Below are positions 48,804-59,241 of a stretch of 64,000 nt of DNA, piece after piece. A model generated the notes under the pieces. That model was not told where the DNA came from, made no database searches, and worked only from the letters and a program-made list of their open reading frames with translations. The position numbers and the translations under genes are program-made. How positions within the stretch are numbered: the first letter of the stretch is position 1; each line of letters opens with the position of its first letter. Location of the stretch: the NCBI RefSeq assembly GCF_030271835.1, contig NZ_CP127389.1, forward strand, positions 3,260,001 through 3,324,000. Direction: 5' to 3'. Origin of the DNA: Proteus appendicitidis (GTDB taxonomy: Bacteria; Pseudomonadota; Gammaproteobacteria; Enterobacterales; Enterobacteriaceae).

Positions 48804-51800
48804 TTATTTTTTTAGAAATGGAATTATTGGTTTAAATATGGTTAATGCCGTCTGTTTGACCGTTTGTAAAAAAGGCTCGTCTAATTGAGAGAAAGCACGC
48901 TGAACATACATGTCGTTCATTTCACCATCTCGATTATAGCTATCCGTTAAATGTTGCATCAGTACTAATTCTGCTTTTTCAAGGGTCTCTTCATCATCAA
49001 GTAAAAACTCTTGTGATTTTTTATCATAGCAAGCTTGTAACCAAGCCCAACCACTTTTCGCAAATAGCGCTAATGGGCTATTTAACCCTTGTTTATAGTC
49101 ACTGATTAACTTGTCTAATGTTGAATAGGCAACTTCAGGATCAACGGGTAATAAACACCATTGAGTCTCTTTTCTGCCGTAGAATCGGCTCTCGCCTGTT
49201 CCCTCTTTTAAACAATAAACTAGGTGCTCAATCCACAGCTGCAATAAGTCATTAGCTGTTAAGCTGGCAGGTCGCCAACGTAATAAACCGTCAGCTTGTA
49301 CCTCATTTAAACGACCAATCAATGGCATTGCACTAAAGCTTTGCTCTAATGTGACAGAATGTGTGGCTAATCGTTCACTTCTTATCTTTTCAGCTAAAGG
49401 AAGTAACTCTTCTATTTGCTGCTCCCAATAAATTTGACCAAATGCACTGGCAGGAAGTTGTCCTGCGGCTTTGATACGCTCAAACAAAGCTTCTGTTGAG
49501 GTTTGATCAATCAATGCTTTTAATAACCATTGATTCAATAGATAACGTTGAAGGGCATTTATCACAAATGGCTCTTCTTCAGGTAATTCTGTTTCTTCGA
49601 TAACAAAGTTTGTTTTTAATCTTTGTTGGAAGAATGCACGAATAGGATGTCGATAAAAACGTGCAAGCGCATCAACAGAGACTTTATCTATCGTGTCATC
49701 ATCATTAAGTGGCTCGGTAAAACTTTGATGAACCTCACCTTGTCCACTAGCCGCAGGCAACCATTCAGAGGCATAAGAACGGAAGGAAGCGTCTATTCGG
49801 AAATTTTCTTGAGCAAAAGGAACACGGCTATGTTGTGTTAATAAATGCTGATTTATACGAGTCGCGCTGTCATCGACATTGAGTTCACCATCCTCCGGCA
49901 AACGGAAATTTTGCCCAATATAATCTTGTAACTCTTTGATTAAGACTGATGGATTACATTCTCGATCATCACGTATCGATTTTCCGATATAACTGACATA
50001 AAGGTATTTTTCAGCTGAGCTAAGTGCTTCAAGAAATAAATAGCGGTCATCATCACGACGTTTTCTATCACCACGACGGCGTTTTTCTGCCATTAAATCA
50101 AACCCTAGCGGCTGAATATTACGAGGATAAATACCATCGTTCATACCTAATAAACACACTGCTTTAAAAGGAATGGAGCGCATAGGCATTAATGTACAAA
50201 AATTAACGCTACCGGCTAAAAAACGCTGACTGATTTTTTCATCATCGAACCGTACTGTTAATTCATCACGAATAAGGACTAGCGGAATTTCATTTTGATA
50301 TTGCGCTTTCAACCCATTTTCAATCACTTTCTGCCATTGTTGGATAATAAGCGCTAACACTAATTCCGTTTCTTCATCAGACTCAAAAAAGGCATCAACT
50401 AATTGTTGTCCAACTTCTAGCCATGCTTCTAACGAACGCGTTTCGCTCAAACGTGTACGCCAATCACTTAATGTATAAAGAAAATCAGCGAGATGCCCTG
50501 CAAGCTCCGCAACTAATCCACTGGATTCATCGTAAGGAAGCACACCTTTCCAAGGACCATTTTCACTTTCCATCGCATAGCCAAGCAACATGCGCAGTAA
50601 GCCAAATTCCCATGTATTTTTGCCCGTGATTGGTAATAAGAATGAAGCCACATTTTCATCATCTAATCCCCAGCGTATGCCTGACTCATCAACCCAACGA
50701 CGTAGTAGCTTTAGTTCATTTTCAAAAATAGAAAAATGCCCTGCTAAAGCAGGTACTTCAAGTAGTGCCAATACTTGTTCGGCAGTAAAACGACTTTGAG
50801 GAAGCTCTAACAATGTAATAAAAGCCTGTAATACAGGGTGCGCTTGACGAGCTTTTCTATCTGAAATAGCAAAAGGAAGATAACGCTCTGAAGGCGCATT
50901 ACCAAACACAGCTTGAATATAAGGTGTATAGCTATCGATATCCGCAACCATCACGATAATATCACGCGGTAATAATTCAGGATCTTGCTCTAGCAAATGC
51001 AGCAATTGATCTTGTAACACTTCCACTTCGCGCTGTGGGCTATGGCTGGCATGAAAAGTCAGTGAGTGATCATCTGGCGAAATGACTCGTTTATTTTCAC
51101 TACATTCATAAGTTTCAAGTGTTGTACCTAATTGTGAAAAATCTTCTAAATCAAGGATATCCGCTTGCAATTGATGAAGTAAGTTATCTCTTGGGATCTC
51201 AACAAACGCATCTAACACATAGGTATATTCAAGTTCAGAAAGGAAATAAAGATTATCTTTACCCAATTTTCCCCATGACGCTAATAGCGGATTACCGATA
51301 TTTTGCTCGCCATCATCATTAAATAACAAAGACGCATTTTTTTCGTCTTTAAACCAAGGCAATTCATGTAATTGCTTATAATGGCGTGGTTTTCTGCTAT
51401 TAAGGCGAGAGAGAAATTTAGGATCTTGAATATCCCCCCAATAGTAACGGCAAGGATTGGTAAAGAGTAAATAAATCTCGGTATGACGCCCTATCGCTTG
51501 TAATGCCTGTAAATAAACTTGAGGTAGCGCTGAAATCCCACAAATAAAAATACGGGGTGGAAAACAGTGTTGAAGCTCCCCTTCTTTTGCATTATTCAAT
51601 GTCGAAATAAATTGCTGATAAAGATTAGAACGGTGCCATTGAGGTTGATTAAGATCTTTTGTGTATTGCTGTAATGCTACCCACAATATTTTTTGCCAGT
51701 GTTGGTTTTCACTCAACCCTTCGATTAGCTCATCTTTTTCCCACGAAGCTAACCAATCTGAACGATAAACTAAATATTGGTCAAATAAGTCAGCTACACG

Positions 51801-52187
51801 CCCTGCTAACTGATGAAGTTTACGTTTATCTTCATCATCATTAAGGTAATGCAGTAAGGGTTTAAATTCTTCATGAGGCAAAAATTCGGGCAGCAATGCC
51901 ATTAATTTCCATGTCATGGCATCTTTAGAAAAAGCGCTTTCTTTAGGTATACCTGATAATACCCGAGTAAACATTTCCCAAATAAAAGTTGCTGGTAATG
52001 GGTAACGGATATTAGCAGCAATACCCAAACTTTCGGCAAGCTGGATTTGCAGCCACTGAGACATTCCGGGGCTTTGTACAAGGATCACTTCTTGTTCAAA
52101 AGGAGAAGAAAGTGGTCTGGTCTGCATAAAATGCACCATAAGTGACTTTAGCAATGACAACTGATTTGAGTGATATATATGAAACAT
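48804..52187 (-). CDS. recC: Exodeoxyribonuclease V gamma subunit RecC
   Basis: RecC holds the complex together and recognises Chi as single-stranded DNA passes through it. The 1127 residues (E. coli 1122) have a degenerate SF1 helicase fold (about 1-800) and a C-terminal nuclease-like fold. Typical segments are VQSPGMSQWLQIQLAE (37-52), SPQREVEVLQDQLL near 380, and the MPMRSIPFKAVCLLGMNDG stretch near 665. It heads recC-ptrA-recB-recD and follows ppdC by 15 bp, so the pseudopilin genes and recC may share a transcript. Confidence 0.96.
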   Translation of the reverse strand: MFHIYHSNQLSLLKSLMVHFMQTRPLSSPFEQEVILVQSPGMSQWLQIQLAESLGIAANIRYPLPATFIWEMFTRVLSGIPKESAFSKDAMTWKLMALLPEFLPHEEFKPLLHYLNDDEDKRKLHQLAGRVADLFDQYLVYRSDWLASWEKDELIEGLSENQHWQKILWVALQQYTKDLNQPQWHRSNLYQQFISTLNNAKEGELQHCFPPRIFICGISALPQVYLQALQAIGRHTEIYLLFTNPCRYYWGDIQDPKFLSRLNSRKPRHYKQLHELPWFKDEKNASLLFNDDGEQNIGNPLLASWGKLGKDNLYFLSELEYTYVLDAFVEIPRDNLLHQLQADILDLEDFSQLGTTLETYECSENKRVISPDDHSLTFHASHSPQREVEVLQDQLLHLLEQDPELLPRDIIVMVADIDSYTPYIQAVFGNAPSERYLPFAISDRKARQAHPVLQAFITLLELPQSRFTAEQVLALLEVPALAGHFSIFENELKLLRRWVDESGIRWGLDDENVASFLLPITGKNTWEFGLLRMLLGYAMESENGPWKGVLPYDESSGLVAELAGHLADFLYTLSDWRTRLSETRSLEAWLEVGQQLVDAFFESDEETELVLALIIQQWQKVIENGLKAQYQNEIPLVLIRDELTVRFDDEKISQRFLAGSVNFCTLMPMRSIPFKAVCLLGMNDGIYPRNIQPLGFDLMAEKRRRGDRKRRDDDRYLFLEALSSAEKYLYVSYIGKSIRDDRECNPSVLIKELQDYIGQNFRLPEDGELNVDDSATRINQHLLTQHSRVPFAQENFRIDASFRSYASEWLPAASGQGEVHQSFTEPLNDDDTIDKVSVDALARFYRHPIRAFFQQRLKTNFVIEETELPEEEPFVINALQRYLLNQWLLKALIDQTSTEALFERIKAAGQLPASAFGQIYWEQQIEELLPLAEKIRSERLATHSVTLEQSFSAMPLIGRLNEVQADGLLRWRPASLTANDLLQLWIEHLVYCLKEGTGESRFYGRKETQWCLLPVDPEVAYSTLDKLISDYKQGLNSPLALFAKSGWAWLQACYDKKSQEFLLDDEETLEKAELVLMQHLTDSYNRDGEMNDMYVQRAFSQLDEPFLQTVKQTALTIFKPIIPFLKK

Positions 52188-52202
52188 CAGATCCTCATCT
52201 TA

Positions 52203-52544
52203 TTAATAGCATGACCAGTAATACAGCTTTATTTCGGGTAATACATTATTGGCAACATAACCTTCTATTTGCAGACAACCTTCAGACTGTAAAAGTGAAT
52301 GCGTCATTATTTTAAGGTTAGATGCGAAATAATCAGGGGATTTATCGGACATTTGTTCAAATAAAACAAAAAGTTCCTGCCCTGCCTGCTGAATTTGAAT
52401 TAACTGCTGAAAATCAGCTTTTAATGATTGACTATACCCTATAATAGCGACAAAACTAATATTAAAAAACAGCAATATAAACATTGCGTTAAGTAAAATA
52501 GAGCCACTTTCTGATTTATTTTGAATATTATCTATAACACACAC
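52203..52544 (-). CDS. ppdC: Prepilin-like protein PpdC
   Basis: A 113-residue pseudopilin-like protein. It has a short polar leader ending SESG, then a hydrophobic segment (SILLNAMFILLFFNISFVAIIG, about 15-36), the class III signal pattern for the prepilin peptidase, although the usual +5 glutamate is absent. The rest is a small periplasmic domain. It overlaps ygdB by 13 bp. The call rests mainly on its place just upstream of recC, as in E. coli. Confidence 0.8.
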   Translation of the reverse strand: MCVIDNIQNKSESGSILLNAMFILLFFNISFVAIIGYSQSLKADFQQLIQIQQAGQELFVLFEQMSDKSPDYFASNLKIMTHSLLQSEGCLQIEGYVANNVLPEIKLYYWSCY

Positions 52545-52993
52545 TCCTTATGCACTAAGGGGCAATAATCTAGCCATCCATTTGGATGTGCAACAATGGA
52601 TTTATTTTTGTCATTCAAAAAATCAACCCATTGATAATGATATATTTTATAACCATTTACACTTTCTGCCTGTCCTTGCAACAAACCCTTTTCTAACGAA
52701 ATCAAAAATAAACAGCTTTTTATTTTAGGATTTGCATGAAAATAACGGCATTGCCATTTATTTAGCTGTGGCGATAAAATTTCCCAATTCTGTTTTATTC
52801 CCCACACCAAGGCAGATTCAGCAAATAAAAAAGCCTGTCGAGCTTGTAACTCTTGCATCACTATTTGTTGAGACTGTCTGTAATGATAAGCAAAATTTCC
52901 AATTGCCGATAAACTCATAACAATAAACCCTATTACGACAAGTAAACTTGCAAATCCTTGCTCATTTTTATTGAAAATTGTATTAATACTCAT
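52532..52993 (-). CDS. ygdB: DUF2509 pseudopilin-like protein YgdB
   Basis: A 153-residue protein with the leader MSINTIFNKNEQG, then FASLLVVIGFIVMSLSAIGN (about 14-33), which fits prepilin-type processing before F14. The remaining domain has six or so cysteines and no known motif. It overlaps ppdB by 4 bp and ppdC by 13 bp. E. coli YgdB lies in the same place; its role is unproven but probably in the type IV pilus or secretion pseudopilus tip. Confidence 0.8.
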   Translation of the reverse strand: MSINTIFNKNEQGFASLLVVIGFIVMSLSAIGNFAYHYRQSQQIVMQELQARQAFLFAESALVWGIKQNWEILSPQLNKWQCRYFHANPKIKSCLFLISLEKGLLQGQAESVNGYKIYHYQWVDFLNDKNKSIVAHPNGWLDYCPLVHKECVL

Positions 52994-53634
52994 AACCTGG
53001 TCACATTCCTTAACCGAATGTCATTCTTATAATGCAATTTGATAGCAGGGGATTGTTTTAAATGAAATTTTAAAGAAACCGAAAGATAAAAAAATGGTTT
53101 CTTGTTGATAAGATGTTGCCTTGAATAAGGGCGTAAAATAAATTCAGTCACTTCAATCTCATGACTTTCGAAAAATCGTTGCCATCCTGAAGAAGTACAA
53201 TTTTTTACTCCTCTTAATTGTTCTAGTTGTCCATTTTTAAGACGATATCCAAAATAATCACTTTCTTTTGAAGAGGGAGCATCCCAGCGACCATTGCCAT
53301 TTACGTCATAAGCAAAAATAATGCAGCTATTTTTTTCTTGATAAGAATACTGTCCTATTTTTAATGGTGAAATATGCAACGCTTTTGGCTGCGATACATT
53401 GGCGCAATCACCATGACAATATCCCGTTCGCCTTAGTTGTGTTTCTAGCACCAATAACCTTTCTCTTAAAAAGATATCTAATTGATGCTGTTGGTAAGAA
53501 TGGATCAATGTGTTCATGATTTGAGGAAAAGCCCGACTGATAGATAGAAATAAAATCCCACTTATCGCGATAGCAAAGAGGCATTCCATCAACATCATGC
53601 CAGATGAAAATGAAAATATTGACCGCTTTAACAT
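52990..53634 (-). CDS. ppdB: Prepilin-like protein PpdB
   Basis: A 214-residue pseudopilin of the PulJ/GspJ-like type. The N-terminus MLKRSIFSFSSGMMLMECLFAIAISGILFL has a glycine before the processed residue, a +5 glutamate (E18) and a hydrophobic helix. The segment YDVNGNGRWDAPSS near residue 113 is an EF-hand-like calcium loop. It overlaps ppdA by 7 bp and ygdB by 4 bp. Confidence 0.85.
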   Translation of the reverse strand: MLKRSIFSFSSGMMLMECLFAIAISGILFLSISRAFPQIMNTLIHSYQQHQLDIFLRERLLVLETQLRRTGYCHGDCANVSQPKALHISPLKIGQYSYQEKNSCIIFAYDVNGNGRWDAPSSKESDYFGYRLKNGQLEQLRGVKNCTSSGWQRFFESHEIEVTEFILRPYSRQHLINKKPFFYLSVSLKFHLKQSPAIKLHYKNDIRLRNVTRL

Positions 53635-54137
53635 GGCGAGAATGCCTTAATTTTCTGGCTACATGCTCTTATTCTACCTAAAGATGAAATCACAATTTTC
53701 ACTTCACCCTCTGAACTTTGAAGCACAAAACTCATTGGTCTTAAGGTTTGACGAGTCCCCCCAAACGTAAAATTTGAAACTGTTGATTGCTTAAGTTGAA
53801 CACCAGAAGCTAATTGAAAAATAGTTTGTTTTTCAGGTAAATGCTGTAGAGGTAAAGGGATCGCGATGAGTTTATTACTGGGCGATAAATGAAACGATAT
53901 TTTAATTTTTATATTAAACAATAGCGCTTGTTGTCGCTGATAAGAAAGAAAAGCAATCGTTTCACGTACACTATGTATCAATTGACGTTGGTGAGTAAAT
54001 TGCTGATAGGTGGTGATTGATAAGTAGCTTAAAATCGAGGCGATTATCATGACAATAAGCATTTCAAGTAGGCTTATTCCAAATTCGCTCTCTTGCTGAT
54101 GCGCCCTACTTAGGCTTATATCCATGTTATTGTTCAT
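53628..54137 (-). CDS. ppdA: Prepilin-like protein PpdA
   Basis: A 169-residue FimT/GspH-type pseudopilin. After the leader ending ESEFG comes ISLLEMLIVMIIASILSYL (about 20-38), with the +5 glutamate typical of processed prepilins. It is the first gene of ppdA-ppdB-ygdB-ppdC-recC. These minor pseudopilins probably prime assembly of a pilus whose major subunit is encoded elsewhere. A 183-bp spacer separates it from thyA. Confidence 0.87.
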   Translation of the reverse strand: MNNNMDISLSRAHQQESEFGISLLEMLIVMIIASILSYLSITTYQQFTHQRQLIHSVRETIAFLSYQRQQALLFNIKIKISFHLSPSNKLIAIPLPLQHLPEKQTIFQLASGVQLKQSTVSNFTFGGTRQTLRPMSFVLQSSEGEVKIVISSLGRIRACSQKIKAFSPC

Positions 54138-54270
54138 TTATTCCTCCTTTTTAACCTACTGAGAGAATGCAGACAAAACATCTAACGGTAAATAAAGGAA
54201 AGTGTTTTTTTCGAACAACAACGCAATAACCGTATTTTCAGAATAAACACGAAAAAGAGTCATAGAAATA

Positions 54271-54306
54271 AAAAAGCCCCTGTTTATCACTAAACAGAGG
54301 CTTTAA
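54271..54306 (-). terminator. Terminator after thyA
   Basis: The stem AAAGCCTCTGTTTA/TAAACAGGGGCTTT (one G-T wobble) with a 4-base loop, then TTTTATTTC on the minus strand; it lies 15 bp past the thyA stop. Confidence 0.88.
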
Positions 54307-54320
54307 AACACAAAGGAAAA

Positions 54321-55172
54321 TCAAACCGTAAATGGATATTTTATCGCTTCATGGCATTGATAACCTTCAACAGTAAAATCATCCGTTGTTACCCATGTTT
54401 CGATATCTTCCAACGTTTTTATCTTTGGATTGATATGTAATGTTGGTAACGGCAATGGCTCTCTTTTTAACTGCACATCACGCATTAGAGGTAATTGATT
54501 TTCATAGATATGTGCATTGATTATCTTATGAAATGCTTTACCCGGCTTATGCCCTGTAATTTGAGCCACCAGCGCTAATAAAACAAAGCACTGAATTTGG
54601 TTAAAGTTCAAACCTAGTGGTACATCACAACTGCGCTGATAAGAGGTTAAATAAAGCGTATCACCGACTAATGAAAAGGTGTGTGTATGCATGCAAGGGC
54701 GTAAACATCCCAGTTCCGTTTCACCCGGATTATAGAACGTTACGATCTCACCACGATCATCGATACCTTTAGTCAAGTTATCTACCACTTTACGCAGTTG
54801 ATCAAAATGAGAACCATCAGGGCGTTGCCATTGGCGTCCTTGAACGCCATATACACGCCCCATATCGTCTTCACCTTTACGATGAGGATTGTTCAACCAT
54901 GCGTCATTTTCATTTGCATTGGCATTCCATGTATTACAGCCAATTTCACGAAATTGAGCGGCATTGTCATAGCCACGTAAATACCCTAACAGTTCTGCAA
55001 TGGCCGCTTTATAAAAACTTTTTCGTGTTGTTATTAGCGGAAATTGGTTACTCGCAACATCATATTCCAGATCGGCATTAATCACCGTTAAACAACGGGT
55101 TCCTGTCCGTTTATTATCAATCCATTGCCCTTCATCGATAATGCGTTGACACAATGCCAGATACTGCTTCAT
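54321..55172 (-). CDS. thyA: Thymidylate synthase (283-residue Vibrio/Haemophilus-like form)
   Basis: ThyA methylates dUMP to dTMP with methylene-tetrahydrofolate. The catalytic C160 (LRPCMHTH) and the dUMP-binding [13 protein letters not shown] (179-191) are intact. At 283 residues it is longer than E. coli ThyA (264). Its segments [41 protein letters not shown] and the C-terminus EAIKYPFTV match the form I recall from Vibrio cholerae and Haemophilus rather than E. coli. The position after lgt is standard, so either the locus was replaced in place or this lineage keeps the other form. lgt is 45 bp upstream. Confidence 0.95.
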   Translation of the reverse strand: MKQYLALCQRIIDEGQWIDNKRTGTRCLTVINADLEYDVASNQFPLITTRKSFYKAAIAELLGYLRGYDNAAQFREIGCNTWNANANENDAWLNNPHRKGEDDMGRVYGVQGRQWQRPDGSHFDQLRKVVDNLTKGIDDRGEIVTFYNPGETELGCLRPCMHTHTFSLVGDTLYLTSYQRSCDVPLGLNFNQIQCFVLLALVAQITGHKPGKAFHKIINAHIYENQLPLMRDVQLKREPLPLPTLHINPKIKTLEDIETWVTTDDFTVEGYQCHEAIKYPFTV

Positions 55173-55217
55173 GTTGTCTCTCTTGTAATTAGCTAATAAT
55201 AAAAAATTTATCTCACA

Positions 55218-56108
55218 CTATTTGTGAGCAGGTGTTGGATTTTGTGGCGTCTTTTTATCTTGACGATAAGCCCATACCATAAAAATAATACCCAACAAAA
55301 TCATTGGAATTGAAAGTATTTGCCCCATACTCACACCACCAAATAATCCTAACTGTGCATCTGGTTGACGGAAGAATTCAACAATAATACGGAATGCACC
55401 ATAACCAATCAGGAATAGACCCGACACACTTCCGACAGGACGATTTTTACGCACAAAAATATTCAGAATAATAAATAACACCACACCTTCTAACAGCATT
55501 TCATAAAGCTGAGAGGGGTGACGAGGTAAAACACCATATTCTTGAATAATAGGCAGTAACGTTGTTGGATCTTGGGCAACAAGTTGGAGATCTTCAGAAC
55601 GAGAACTTGGGAATAAAATGGCCCAAGGCGTATCTAATGTGACACGTCCCCATAATTCGCCATTGATAAAGTTACCAATACGACCTAACCCTAATCCAAA
55701 TGGAATTAACGGCGCAACAAAGTCCGCCACTTGGAAAAATTTACGTTTAGTGCGTTTAGCAAACCAAATCATCGCACAAATAACCCCAATTAAACCACCA
55801 TGGAACGACATTCCGCCATCCCATACTTTAAAGAGGTAAAGAGGATCATTTAGAAAAACAGGTAGATTATAGAATAAAACATAACCTAAACGGCCACCAA
55901 TAAACACACCAACAAAACCGACATAAAGTAATGTTTCAACTTCATTTTTATTCCAACCACTATTCGGTTTTGCAGCTCGACGATTTGCAAGCCATAAGGC
56001 AAAGACAAATCCAACTAAATACATCATACCATACCAGTGTAATGACACCGGGCCGATAGAAAACATAACGGGATCAATCTCTGGAAATTTAAGGTAGCTT
56101 ATACTCAT
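55218..56108 (-). CDS. lgt: Prolipoprotein diacylglyceryl transferase
   Basis: Lgt moves diacylglycerol from phosphatidylglycerol to the lipobox cysteine of prolipoproteins, the first step of lipoprotein maturation, in the inner membrane. The 296 residues (E. coli 291) have seven hydrophobic segments. [11 protein letters not shown] (24-34) and the Lgt signature [16 protein letters not shown] (near 138-153) are intact. It precedes thyA in the same direction. Confidence 0.96.
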   Translation of the reverse strand: MSISYLKFPEIDPVMFSIGPVSLHWYGMMYLVGFVFALWLANRRAAKPNSGWNKNEVETLLYVGFVGVFIGGRLGYVLFYNLPVFLNDPLYLFKVWDGGMSFHGGLIGVICAMIWFAKRTKRKFFQVADFVAPLIPFGLGLGRIGNFINGELWGRVTLDTPWAILFPSSRSEDLQLVAQDPTTLLPIIQEYGVLPRHPSQLYEMLLEGVVLFIILNIFVRKNRPVGSVSGLFLIGYGAFRIIVEFFRQPDAQLGLFGGVSMGQILSIPMILLGIIFMVWAYRQDKKTPQNPTPAHK

Positions 56109-56187
56109 TATTCCCTACTTCACTTAATTAATAATTTCTGTGCTGGTTATTTATTACCAACATAGAAAAGGCTTATACGAAGGTTTA

Positions 56188-58434
56188 CTAAATACCTCCG
56201 CGAATTAATCCACCTAATCCTTGCCGTTCCATAAATTCAGAAGACAATTTTTTGATCCCTATTGTCGTTTCAGCTTGCAACACCTGTTGCATAAAAGGCT
56301 GTAACATCACAGGATCAAGATGGCGCAATAAGTATTTTACCCTAGGTAAACTACGACCACTCATGCTTAACTGCCTAAAACCTAGCCCTATTAACAGCAA
56401 TGCCCCTATTGGCGTACCCGCCATTTCACCACAAACACTCACTGGCAATTGATAATATTGGCATTGTGTTGCAATCAAATGCAGTGAACGCAATAGCGCA
56501 GGATGCAAATTATCATAGAGTAATGCTACATGGGTATTATTACGATCGACGGCAAGCAAATATTGAGTCAGATCGTTGGTTCCAACAGAGATAAAATCAA
56601 CCCGACTCGCCAACTGTGACAGCACAAACACCAATGAAGGTACTTCAAGCATAATACCCAGCGGAGGTGGAACACATTCACATTTTAGCTCTCGACTCAC
56701 TTCATCACATGCTCGTAGCAGCAATGTTCTTGCTTCGTCAATTTCATCAATACTTGTCACCATCGGCAACAAAATTTTCAAATTTTTAAATTCGAGATTT
56801 GCTTTTAGCATTGCACGTAGCTGAATAAGGAAGATTTCTGGTTGATCAAGCAATATTCTTATTCCTCTCCAACCTAAGCAGGGATTTTCCTCATTAATTG
56901 GCATATAAGGAAGTTGCTTATCAGCACCAATGTCTAAAGCACGTAATACAACCGGTTTATCAGGGAAAAAAGAGAGTATTTCACGGTAGCGATTTTTCTG
57001 TTCATCTTCTGACGGAAAACCGCTTTGTAGCATAAACGGAATTTCGGTGCGATATAAACCAACGCCATCTATTCCCACACTAATGCGTTGCTCATACTTT
57101 ATGTTTAATCCCGCATTCAGTTGAACGCTGACTGCCTCGCCATTTTTTAAAACTGCTTGCTGTTCAAGCTGCTCTTCTGCAATTTGGCTTAATACGCTCT
57201 CTTCATCAATAATTTGTTTATATTCTTGAGTAATAAAAGGCTCTGGCTCAATAAATATTTCACCACGATACCCATCAAGAATAAGCATGCGATTATGCAA
57301 AAGCTCAGGTTGAATATCTGCCCCCATAATCGCAGGTATTCCCATCGCTCTAACAAGAATGGCAGAATGTGAGTGAGTTGCGCCATCTCGAACAATGACA
57401 CCAGCAAGTTGTTGCTCTGGTAATTCCGCCAATAAACTTGCACTTAATTCATCAGCAACCAAAATAAAACGCTCTGGCCAAATATTAGTTGAGCTGAGAT
57501 CATCATCTAGATGAAATAATAAACGACGCCCTAATGCTTTAAGATCAGAAGCTCTCTCTCGCATATAACCATCTTTTAGGCTAGAAAATTGGGCGGCGAC
57601 TTTCTCAACCACCACTTTAACCGCCCATTCCGCAACATATCCCTGTGTAATGATTGCGGTCATTTTATGTTTAAGCTGTGGATCATTGAGTAAATGCGAA
57701 TAGAGATCAAATATGGCGGCACTCTCTTTTTGCGCATTTGCCATAAAGCGCTTACTAAAGCGGCGACATTCTGCGGTAGCATCTTCTAAAGCTATCGTAA
57801 GTCGATTTAATTCTGCCTTTATATCAAGAGCACTGGCTTTAAAGACATTTTCAAGGATAGGTTGAGAGACTTCTTGCCAGCCATAAGCCATCACCACACC
57901 AGTCGAAACCGAAAGTGCTTTAATACGGCTTTGGCGATATTGCCCAAAAAGCCCTTTAGTTTGGACTTGCGATAATGTGGCACCAAGCTGTGTCGCCAGC
58001 GTCACCATAAAAGATTCTTCGCTTTCATTAAATAAGCGACGCTCTTTTTGCTGAACGACTAATACACCCAGGAGTTGGCGACGATAGACAATAGGAACGC
58101 CAAGGAAAGCACGGAGATCATCTTCTTTAACTTGAGGAAGGTATTTAAAGCTAGGATGTTCGCGAATATCAGCAAGGTTGATAAGCTCTGAAAGACGCCC
58201 CACTTCACCAACAACGCCTTCATCAAATGAAAGGCTAACGGCTCTCCCTCTAGGTTTTTTTAACCCTTTGGTCGCCATAAGATAAAAACAACTACGTTGT
58301 TTATCGGCAAGATAAATAGAACACACATCCGTGTGCATTGCCTGACACGTTTCCTTGACTAAGAGTTCAAGTGCTTCTGGAAGCCCTGCTGCCATAGCTA
58401 CTTTTTCTACTATTTCTCGCAAACGTGTCAGCAT
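56188..58434 (-). CDS. ptsP: Nitrogen PTS enzyme I
   Basis: PtsP (EI-Ntr) starts the nitrogen phosphotransferase chain, passing phosphate from PEP to NPr and IIA-Ntr, which influence potassium transport and other processes. At 748 residues it has the E. coli length. An N-terminal GAF domain (about 1-160) is followed by the EI part: the phospho-histidine segment GATHSHSAILVRAMGIPA near residue 355, and the PEP-binding domain with GVGLYRTEI and FISVGTNDLTQY near 615. It is 8 bp after rppH and probably cotranscribed. Confidence 0.96.
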   Translation of the reverse strand: MLTRLREIVEKVAMAAGLPEALELLVKETCQAMHTDVCSIYLADKQRSCFYLMATKGLKKPRGRAVSLSFDEGVVGEVGRLSELINLADIREHPSFKYLPQVKEDDLRAFLGVPIVYRRQLLGVLVVQQKERRLFNESEESFMVTLATQLGATLSQVQTKGLFGQYRQSRIKALSVSTGVVMAYGWQEVSQPILENVFKASALDIKAELNRLTIALEDATAECRRFSKRFMANAQKESAAIFDLYSHLLNDPQLKHKMTAIITQGYVAEWAVKVVVEKVAAQFSSLKDGYMRERASDLKALGRRLLFHLDDDLSSTNIWPERFILVADELSASLLAELPEQQLAGVIVRDGATHSHSAILVRAMGIPAIMGADIQPELLHNRMLILDGYRGEIFIEPEPFITQEYKQIIDEESVLSQIAEEQLEQQAVLKNGEAVSVQLNAGLNIKYEQRISVGIDGVGLYRTEIPFMLQSGFPSEDEQKNRYREILSFFPDKPVVLRALDIGADKQLPYMPINEENPCLGWRGIRILLDQPEIFLIQLRAMLKANLEFKNLKILLPMVTSIDEIDEARTLLLRACDEVSRELKCECVPPPLGIMLEVPSLVFVLSQLASRVDFISVGTNDLTQYLLAVDRNNTHVALLYDNLHPALLRSLHLIATQCQYYQLPVSVCGEMAGTPIGALLLIGLGFRQLSMSGRSLPRVKYLLRHLDPVMLQPFMQQVLQAETTIGIKKLSSEFMERQGLGGLIRGGI

Positions 58435-58442
58435 AGTGTTAT

Positions 58443-58973
58443 CTAATACCTTTTACGCCGATATCCATACGATGGACGAGGTAAAGACACTTGTTCTTGC
58501 AATGGCATGACTACAGGTGCGAATTCTTTCATTACACGTCGATAAACATCGCGTTTAAAAGAGACGACTTGTCTAACAGGATACCAGTAGCTCACCCAAC
58601 GCCAGCCATCAAATTCTGGCGTTTTGCTTTGTTGAACATTAATGTCTTTATCATTACTTGTTAACTGCAAAAGGAACCAACGCTGTTTTTGTCCAATACA
58701 AACAGGTTTTGTGTCCCAACGCACCAAACGCTTAGGTAACTTGTAACGTAACCAGTTACGTGTGGAGGCAAGAATTTTAACATCCTTGCGACTTAACCCA
58801 ACTTCTTCGAACAACTCTCGGTACATTGCCTGCTCTGGCGATTCTCCAGGATTAATTCCCCCTTGAGGAAACTGCCATGAATGTTGCCCATAGCGACGAG
58901 CCCAAAGCACTTGCCCTTGCCGATTACAAATTACAATCCCTACATTCGGGCGGTAGCCATCATCATCGATCAC
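58443..58973 (-). CDS. rppH: RNA pyrophosphohydrolase
   Basis: RppH (NudH) removes pyrophosphate from mRNA 5' ends, which starts RNase E-dependent decay. The 176 residues (E. coli 176) contain the full Nudix box from G38 to L60 ([13 protein letters not shown] then [10 protein letters not shown]), with the metal-binding glutamates in REL-EE. ptsP follows at 8 bp. It is divergent from thiB. Confidence 0.97.
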   Translation of the reverse strand: MIDDDGYRPNVGIVICNRQGQVLWARRYGQHSWQFPQGGINPGESPEQAMYRELFEEVGLSRKDVKILASTRNWLRYKLPKRLVRWDTKPVCIGQKQRWFLLQLTSNDKDINVQQSKTPEFDGWRWVSYWYPVRQVVSFKRDVYRRVMKEFAPVVMPLQEQVSLPRPSYGYRRKRY

Positions 58974-59088
58974 TAGACTACCTCAATAACCAAATTTGAA
59001 AGATAACTCATTGTTTCATACTACCCACAAACGGTAAACCTCTATCAACAGACTTTGCACAACGCGCGTATTTATCTACAATGGGAAA

Positions 59089-59168
59089 GTCTCAACGGGG
59101 TGCCTTTTTCGGCTGAGAAAAACTCGTGGAACCTGATCCAGCTAATACTGGCGTAGGGATTTGAGTCA
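59089..59168 (+). promoter_or_regulatory. Thiamine pyrophosphate (TPP) riboswitch
   Basis: The conserved THI-box parts are all present: ACGGGGTGCC, GGCTGAGA, ACCTGATCCAGCTAATACTG and GCGTAGGGA. CTCAA (59091-59095) and TTGAG (59161-59165) close helix P1. The thiB ribosome binding site is about 65 bp further on. TPP binding should shut off the thiamine transporter genes when the vitamin is plentiful. Confidence 0.95.
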
Positions 59169-59241
59169 GGATGTTGCAATATTCATTGGTTTGCCATCCT
59201 CACTCCTCAGATCCTACCTGACTTTTACTGAGGAACTAAAC

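Noticed and set aside
59161..59241. N-terminal extension of thiB
   Set aside because: It overlaps the TPP riboswitch, is unconserved, and would place 27 residues before the signal peptide; GTG at 59242 has a proper ribosome binding site.
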